NCBI GenBank assembly: GCA_900315485.1
Contig: OMZI01000011.1
Span: forward strand, 1 to 64,000
Source of the DNA: an uncultured Eubacteriales bacterium
GTDB lineage: Bacteria; Bacillota; Clostridia; Peptostreptococcales; Anaerovoracaceae
Length of the DNA: 64,000 nucleotides
Direction of reading: 5' to 3'
Shown here: positions 59,884-64,000 of the stretch, piece by piece
Layout: each line of letters opens with the position of its first letter
How positions within the stretch are numbered: position 1 is the first letter of the stretch
Made by a program: the position numbers and the translations under genes
Notes under the pieces: model-generated
What the model saw: only the letters and a program-made list of their open reading frames with translations
Databases searched by the model: none
What the model was told of the DNA's origin: nothing

Positions 59884-61194
59884 GTGAAGGTAAATATAAA
59901 AGAGAATTCTGCGGATATAGTCAGAACTGTTGATCGCGCGGGACTCATGGCAGACAGATTCAAGGATATCTCGATGAGGACAAGAGATGACCTTGTGGAG
60001 ATATTCAATCAGGATGACGGTCAATATGAGTATGCACCTGATGTGATGGAGACGGCAATGACTGATTCCGGCAGTTATGCCATGAGGACCGGCGTTGAAA
60101 TGATTCAGCATTCCAGGGGAACATATCAGTCGGGACAAGCTTCAAGCGATGAATATTTTCATCAAAATGCGACTGAATTAGGCAATTTGGCTACCGGAGG
60201 CACCGAAAGTGATGAATATTTTCAACACCGGGCGAAAGAATACGTCAGGAACAGAGCAGAGAAAGCGATTAATGACCGCAGGATGGCAGATCGTGAATTG
60301 ATACAGGATGCCGAAGGGCAAAGGAATAATGTGCTTGCAGATAATAGGCTGCTAATAAGGCGCGGACAAAAGAATACTGCCGGGAATACAGATTTGCCTG
60401 ATGGCGTTAGCAGCAAGGAACGGCTTATACAGCAGCGGAAGAAAGAATATGCAATAAACAAGCTGAAAAAGCAGAGTAATAGTACTCGCATAAGTGTATT
60501 CAGCAGGCGAGAAAGCAGGACTGGCAACCGTGCGACCGACGGAGCAAAACGCGTATTTAGGAGAATCGCAGAAGATGCAAAGGCAATGCTCACAACATAC
60601 TTAGCGATAGGAGCGGTCCTGCTGATGGTTGTAGTGATCACGATCCTATTCAGTGCGACTTTTATGACAGTTGGTGATGAAGAGGGCAATAACTTTGCGT
60701 ATGACTTCTATGAGATAGGCCCCGGAGATACGGCAATAGTGAAAGTTGCTCAGGCACAGCTTGGTAATGTAGGCGGCAACAAATTCTGGAAGTGGTATGG
60801 CTTCAATAGTCATGTGCACTGGTGCGCCTGTTTCGTCAGCTGGTGCGGAGACCAGTGCGGATATATAAAGGCAGGGATCATACCGAAATATGCAGTTGTG
60901 GGCAATGGAGCAAGCTGGTTCAAGGTAAGGCACCGATGGGCAAGTAGGGGGTATTCACCGAAACCCGGAGATATAATCTTCTTTGACTTTGAGCGCGATG
61001 GAGTGTTGGATCATACAGGTATAGTTGAATCATGTGATGGCAAGACAGTTACAACAATCGAGGGCAATAGCGGGAATGCCTGCAAGCGACAATCGTATGT
61101 TAGAGGCTCATCGCAAATAGCCGGATATGGGGTACCAGCTTTCAATACTGTCCCAAAGGAAGGTTCTAGTGAGAAGAATAAGAAAACGGAGTAA
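59884..61194 (+). CDS. CHAP-domain conjugation protein (CD1108-like)
   Basis: The protein has 436 residues starting with GTG at 59884 (GAGGAGGG site). A long charged cytoplasmic N-terminal part (1-235, rich in Arg, Glu, Gln) is followed by one membrane segment (LTTYLAIGAVLLMVVVITILF, about 238-258) and an outer CHAP peptidase/amidase domain from about 285: the catalytic Cys in VHWCACFVSWCGDQCGY, the His in LDHTGIVESCDG and Asn in IEGNSGN. It would open peptidoglycan for assembly of the conjugation channel. It is downstream of the virB4 remnant, as in Tn916/CTn-type transfer operons. The gene itself looks intact. Confidence 0.85.
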   Translation: MKVNIKENSADIVRTVDRAGLMADRFKDISMRTRDDLVEIFNQDDGQYEYAPDVMETAMTDSGSYAMRTGVEMIQHSRGTYQSGQASSDEYFHQNATELGNLATGGTESDEYFQHRAKEYVRNRAEKAINDRRMADRELIQDAEGQRNNVLADNRLLIRRGQKNTAGNTDLPDGVSSKERLIQQRKKEYAINKLKKQSNSTRISVFSRRESRTGNRATDGAKRVFRRIAEDAKAMLTTYLAIGAVLLMVVVITILFSATFMTVGDEEGNNFAYDFYEIGPGDTAIVKVAQAQLGNVGGNKFWKWYGFNSHVHWCACFVSWCGDQCGYIKAGIIPKYAVVGNGASWFKVRHRWASRGYSPKPGDIIFFDFERDGVLDHTGIVESCDGKTVTTIEGNSGNACKRQSYVRGSSQIAGYGVPAFNTVPKEGSSEKNKKTE

Positions 61195-61420
61195 TGCAAG
61201 TGTTTTCAATGCGTTAAGTAAAACTACAATAATTGTTCAAGCTGACAAATGACCCGAAAAATGGCCTTTGAGAAACAATATTTCATTTAATTCTTTATGT
61301 TGAATAATGGCTCTTGTATAATAACTATGTATAACTATTGGTCGATAATAAGAGCGGATTAATAAAGAAGTAATTTAAGAGAAAAGCTTAAGTCAAGGCG
61401 TAGAACAGAGAAACCATAAT

Positions 61421-64000
61421 ATGGAGATTTTCAATAATACTACGAAGGTTGTCAAGGACGACTTAGAAAAGAAAATACAGAAAGGTAACAAAATCTCAAT
61501 TGCAGCTGCCTGCTTTTCGATATATGCATATCAAGAACTCAAAGAGCAGCTAGAATCCTGCGACGAATTGAGATTCATTTTTACATCGCCAACATTTGTT
61601 GCAGAAAAAACAAAGAAAGAGCGGAAGGAGTTCTATATTCCAAGATTAAAGAGGGAGAAGAGCTTGTATGGAACAGAGTTTGAGGTTCGCCTTCGCAATG
61701 AGCTTAAACAAAGAGCGGTTGCAAGAGAATGTGCGGAGTGGATGCGAGAGAAGGTAAAATTCAGAACTAATGTAACTCAGGAGGGTATGAATAATTTCCT
61801 CCTTGTTGATGGAGACGAAGAGACATATGTATATTCTCCGCTAAACTCTTTTACCACGGTTGATCTAGGCTGTGAGAGAGGGAACAATCTTACTAACATG
61901 GTGACTAGGCTTGAAAACCCGGCAAGCTCTGAGTTCCTCCGCATGTTTGATTCTGTGTGGGCAGATCAGGATAAACTTGCTGATGTAACAGAAGATGTCA
62001 TCGAAATGATTTCAACTGTATATCAGGAAAATGCACCGGAACTGATATACTTCATGACTCTATACAACATATTCAACGAGTTCCTAGAAGATATTTCCGA
62101 AGATGTACTTCCGAATGAAGCGACTGGCTTCAAAGATAGTGTTATTTGGAACAAATTATTCAATTTCCAGAAAGACGCTGCGCTGGCAATTATTAATAAG
62201 CTTGAGCAATACAATGGTTGTATTCTTGCTGACAGCGTTGGGCTTGGTAAAACATTCACCGCGCTTTCGGTTATTAAGTACTATGAAGGCAGAAATAAGA
62301 ATGTCTTGGTACTCTGTCCTAAAAAGTTGTCAGAGAACTGGATGACATTCAGGGGGAATCTGATTAACAACCCACTTGCGGCGGATCGTCTGCGGTATGA
62401 CATACTCTATCATACAGACCTTTCAAGAGATCGCGGTAATACTGTTATAGGTCTGCCGATAGATCGCATTAACTGGGGAAATTATGACTTGGTCGTAATA
62501 GACGAGAGCCATAATTTCCGCAACGGCAATGGCACTGATAGTCGCGGTGGAGAAAAAGAAAATAGATATATGCGTCTTCTCAATAGAGTTATTAAGCCAG
62601 GAGTCAAGACAAAAGTTCTGATGCTTTCTGCCACCCCGGTCAATAATAGATTTTATGACCTCAGAAACCAGCTTGCTTTGGCATATGGAGATGAGCCTTC
62701 TGAATTCAATGAGAAGCTTAATACAAAATCGGATATCGATGTCATTTTCAAGCAGGCACAAAAAGTATATAACGCCTGGTGCAAGCTACCGGAATCTGAG
62801 CGCACAACGAACAACTTGCTCTCAAGACTTGATTATGATTTCTTTGAGGTTCTCGATAGCGTTACTATTGCAAGATCACGCAAGCATATCCAGACATACT
62901 ATGACACTGCAGATATAGGTACTTTTCCAGACAGGAATAAACCTATTTCTCTTCGCCCTAAGCTTACTACCCGTAAGGATGCAATTAACTACAAGGAAGT
63001 CTTTGAACTGCTATCACAGTTGCAGTTGACAATATATACTCCTACGACATACATTCTTCCGAGCAAGCTTAGTAAGTACCTGGATGAGTCGGAGACAGAA
63101 AATTTCCGTAAAGGACGTGAATTTGGTATTCAACGTCTTATGAACATTAATCTTCTAAAGCGAATGGAGAGCTCTGTACATTCATTCCTTCTTACCGTTC
63201 GTCGCATATATAAATATCTGGAAGAAACATCAAATGCTATCCAGTCGTTCATGGATGGTGATTTTTCATTTGAGCTTGATGAGGTGAGAGATCTGTCAGG
63301 GATCTCGGCAGATTTTGATGATGACGATCAGAATACTGACTTCTTCAGCGTTGGCAAGAAGGTCAGGATAGATCTCCGTGATATGGACTATATCTCTTGG
63401 AAGAGGGACATTGATGCGGATAAAGATGCTTTGCAGCTGCTTATTCTAATGGTGGAGGACATCACGCCAGAGTACGACTACAAGCTGAACGAGCTGTTAA
63501 GGGTTATAAAAGAAAAAGTCAGCTCACCAATCAATGAAGGAAATAAAAAAATCCTAATATTCACTGCATTTGCAGATACAGCAGACTATCTATATGAGAA
63601 TGTAAGTGCAATAGTAAAACGAGAGCTGGGCCTCAATACTGCAATAGTTACAGGTTCAACTGAGGGAAAGACGACCATTCCGAAGTATCGCACTGAGATG
63701 AATCATGTTTTGGCAGGCTTCTCGCCAGTATCTAAAGACAGAGCTATCTTATATCCTGATGACAAAGACGAGATTGATATTCTCATTGCTACTGACTGCA
63801 TATCTGAGGGACAAAATCTTCAAGATTGCGATTACTGCATCAATTATGATATCCATTGGAATCCTGTACGGATAATACAGCGGTTTGGTCGTATCGATCG
63901 CATAGGCAGTAGAAATGCTGTTATACAGCTTGTCAATTTCTGGCCTGATCTTGACCTTGATGAGTATATAAACCTGAAGGCCAGGGTTGAGACCAGAATG
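61421..64000 (+). CDS. SNF2-type helicase with N-terminal PLD-like domain (3' end outside window)
   Basis: Open from the ATG at 61421 to the window end (860 codons, no stop). The start MEIFNNTTKVVKDDLEKKIQKGNKISIAACFSIYAY resembles PLD-like N-terminal domains of element- or defence-linked helicases. ATPase motifs: Walker A DSVGLGKT (about 272), DEAH-type VIDESHN (about 360), LSATPVNN (about 402); second RecA domain with LIFTAFADTADYL, VTGSTEGKTT, and the arginine-finger motif QRFGRIDRIGS (about 820). A TATAAT box lies at 61317. Such helicases are often encoded with DUF4391 and a DNA methyltransferase as anti-phage or restriction-like systems; the neighbours are outside this window. Confidence 0.8.
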   Translation, partial: MEIFNNTTKVVKDDLEKKIQKGNKISIAAACFSIYAYQELKEQLESCDELRFIFTSPTFVAEKTKKERKEFYIPRLKREKSLYGTEFEVRLRNELKQRAVARECAEWMREKVKFRTNVTQEGMNNFLLVDGDEETYVYSPLNSFTTVDLGCERGNNLTNMVTRLENPASSEFLRMFDSVWADQDKLADVTEDVIEMISTVYQENAPELIYFMTLYNIFNEFLEDISEDVLPNEATGFKDSVIWNKLFNFQKDAALAIINKLEQYNGCILADSVGLGKTFTALSVIKYYEGRNKNVLVLCPKKLSENWMTFRGNLINNPLAADRLRYDILYHTDLSRDRGNTVIGLPIDRINWGNYDLVVIDESHNFRNGNGTDSRGGEKENRYMRLLNRVIKPGVKTKVLMLSATPVNNRFYDLRNQLALAYGDEPSEFNEKLNTKSDIDVIFKQAQKVYNAWCKLPESERTTNNLLSRLDYDFFEVLDSVTIARSRKHIQTYYDTADIGTFPDRNKPISLRPKLTTRKDAINYKEVFELLSQLQLTIYTPTTYILPSKLSKYLDESETENFRKGREFGIQRLMNINLLKRMESSVHSFLLTVRRIYKYLEETSNAIQSFMDGDFSFELDEVRDLSGISADFDDDDQNTDFFSVGKKVRIDLRDMDYISWKRDIDADKDALQLLILMVEDITPEYDYKLNELLRVIKEKVSSPINEGNKKILIFTAFADTADYLYENVSAIVKRELGLNTAIVTGSTEGKTTIPKYRTEMNHVLAGFSPVSKDRAILYPDDKDEIDILIATDCISEGQNLQDCDYCINYDIHWNPVRIIQRFGRIDRIGSRNAVIQLVNFWPDLDLDEYINLKARVETRM

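Larger units (their letters stand above)
53789..64000. mobile_element. Decayed integrative/conjugative element region (right end outside window)
   Basis: From 53784 the sequence becomes AT-richer and carries repeats, small ICE-type genes, a truncated IS110 transposase, the 3' end of a VirB4-type ATPase gene, a CHAP-domain conjugation protein and a helicase likely from a defence island. No integrase or relaxase is in view. The limits are inferred from content; several insertions may be superimposed. Confidence 0.55.

Noticed and set aside
1..64000. CRISPR arrays, rRNA operons, retron or diversity-generating reverse transcriptase
   Set aside because: No regularly spaced identical repeats, no rRNA sequence and no reverse transcriptase frame were seen on either strand.

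Overview
The window reads as one strand-biased stretch of a Clostridia-type (Bacillota) chromosome, probably a strict anaerobe of gut or similar origin. The grounds are strong GGAGG-type ribosome binding sites, lipoproteins with a xxAC lipobox, oxygen-sensitive Fe-S enzymes, a murB/rapZ/whiA block and Tn916-type mobile modules. Almost every gene is on the + strand. The exceptions are an ATP-grasp ligase (16322-17542), a TetR regulator (55024-55611) and a TetR remnant (58080-58319). No rRNA or CRISPR array was seen.

Left accessory region (1 to about 9140). This is an integrated element or its remains: paralogous small HTH regulators at both sides (746 and 8545), a multi-hairpin non-coding stretch, a MazF-like gene, a sigma-like gene, and a Tn916-type Xis/Int pair next to a tRNA-like sequence with an abnormal anticodon loop. 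These are followed by unknown cargo genes and a decayed HTH gene. A 15-base direct repeat is present at 1167 and 9109. The region ends against a 3' fragment that looks like the tRNA-binding tail of methionyl-tRNA synthetase.

Core metabolic region (about 9.7-53.8 kb). First come a hydrolase, a ferredoxin-type aldo/keto reductase, a MATE exporter and a polar amino-acid ABC transporter (13.6-16.0 kb). Next is a nitrogenase-like cluster (17.8-25.3 kb): a TM1266-type regulator, a FecCD permease, an ATPase fused to a second TM1266-type domain, NifH-, NifD- and NifK-like proteins, and a FepB/BtuF-type binding lipoprotein. It looks like a reductase of unknown substrate co-expressed with uptake of a metal chelate or corrinoid-like ligand. 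From 27.3 to 42.3 kb there is a raffinose-family sugar module: AraC regulator, sugar ABC transporter, GH36 alpha-galactosidase, a YesL-like protein, an MsmK-like ATPase, then a dehydrogenase, an aldo/keto reductase, a fructokinase and an amylosucrase. Together these can import alpha-galactosides, release sucrose, transfer its glucose and phosphorylate its fructose. After an acyl-CoA synthetase comes a double-cubane-cluster-protein (DCCP) system (44.5-46.9 kb: DCCP, DUF3343, ATP-driven activator). Then follows a cell-wall and control block (AI-2E-type permease, murB, PHP, rapZ, whiA, rlmD).

Right accessory region (53.8-64 kb). It holds three spaced AAACCCTTG repeats, small ICE-type proteins, a TetR / radical SAM / E2-like acyltransferase unit, and a truncated IS110 transposase joined to the 3' end of a VirB4-type ATPase gene. 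After these come a CHAP-domain conjugation protein and a large PLD-type/SNF2 helicase gene that runs off the window and is probably part of a defence or restriction system.

The most novel-looking parts are the nitrogenase-like cluster with its transporter-regulator fusion, the structured non-coding stretch near 1.4-1.7 kb, and the radical SAM plus E2-like pair.
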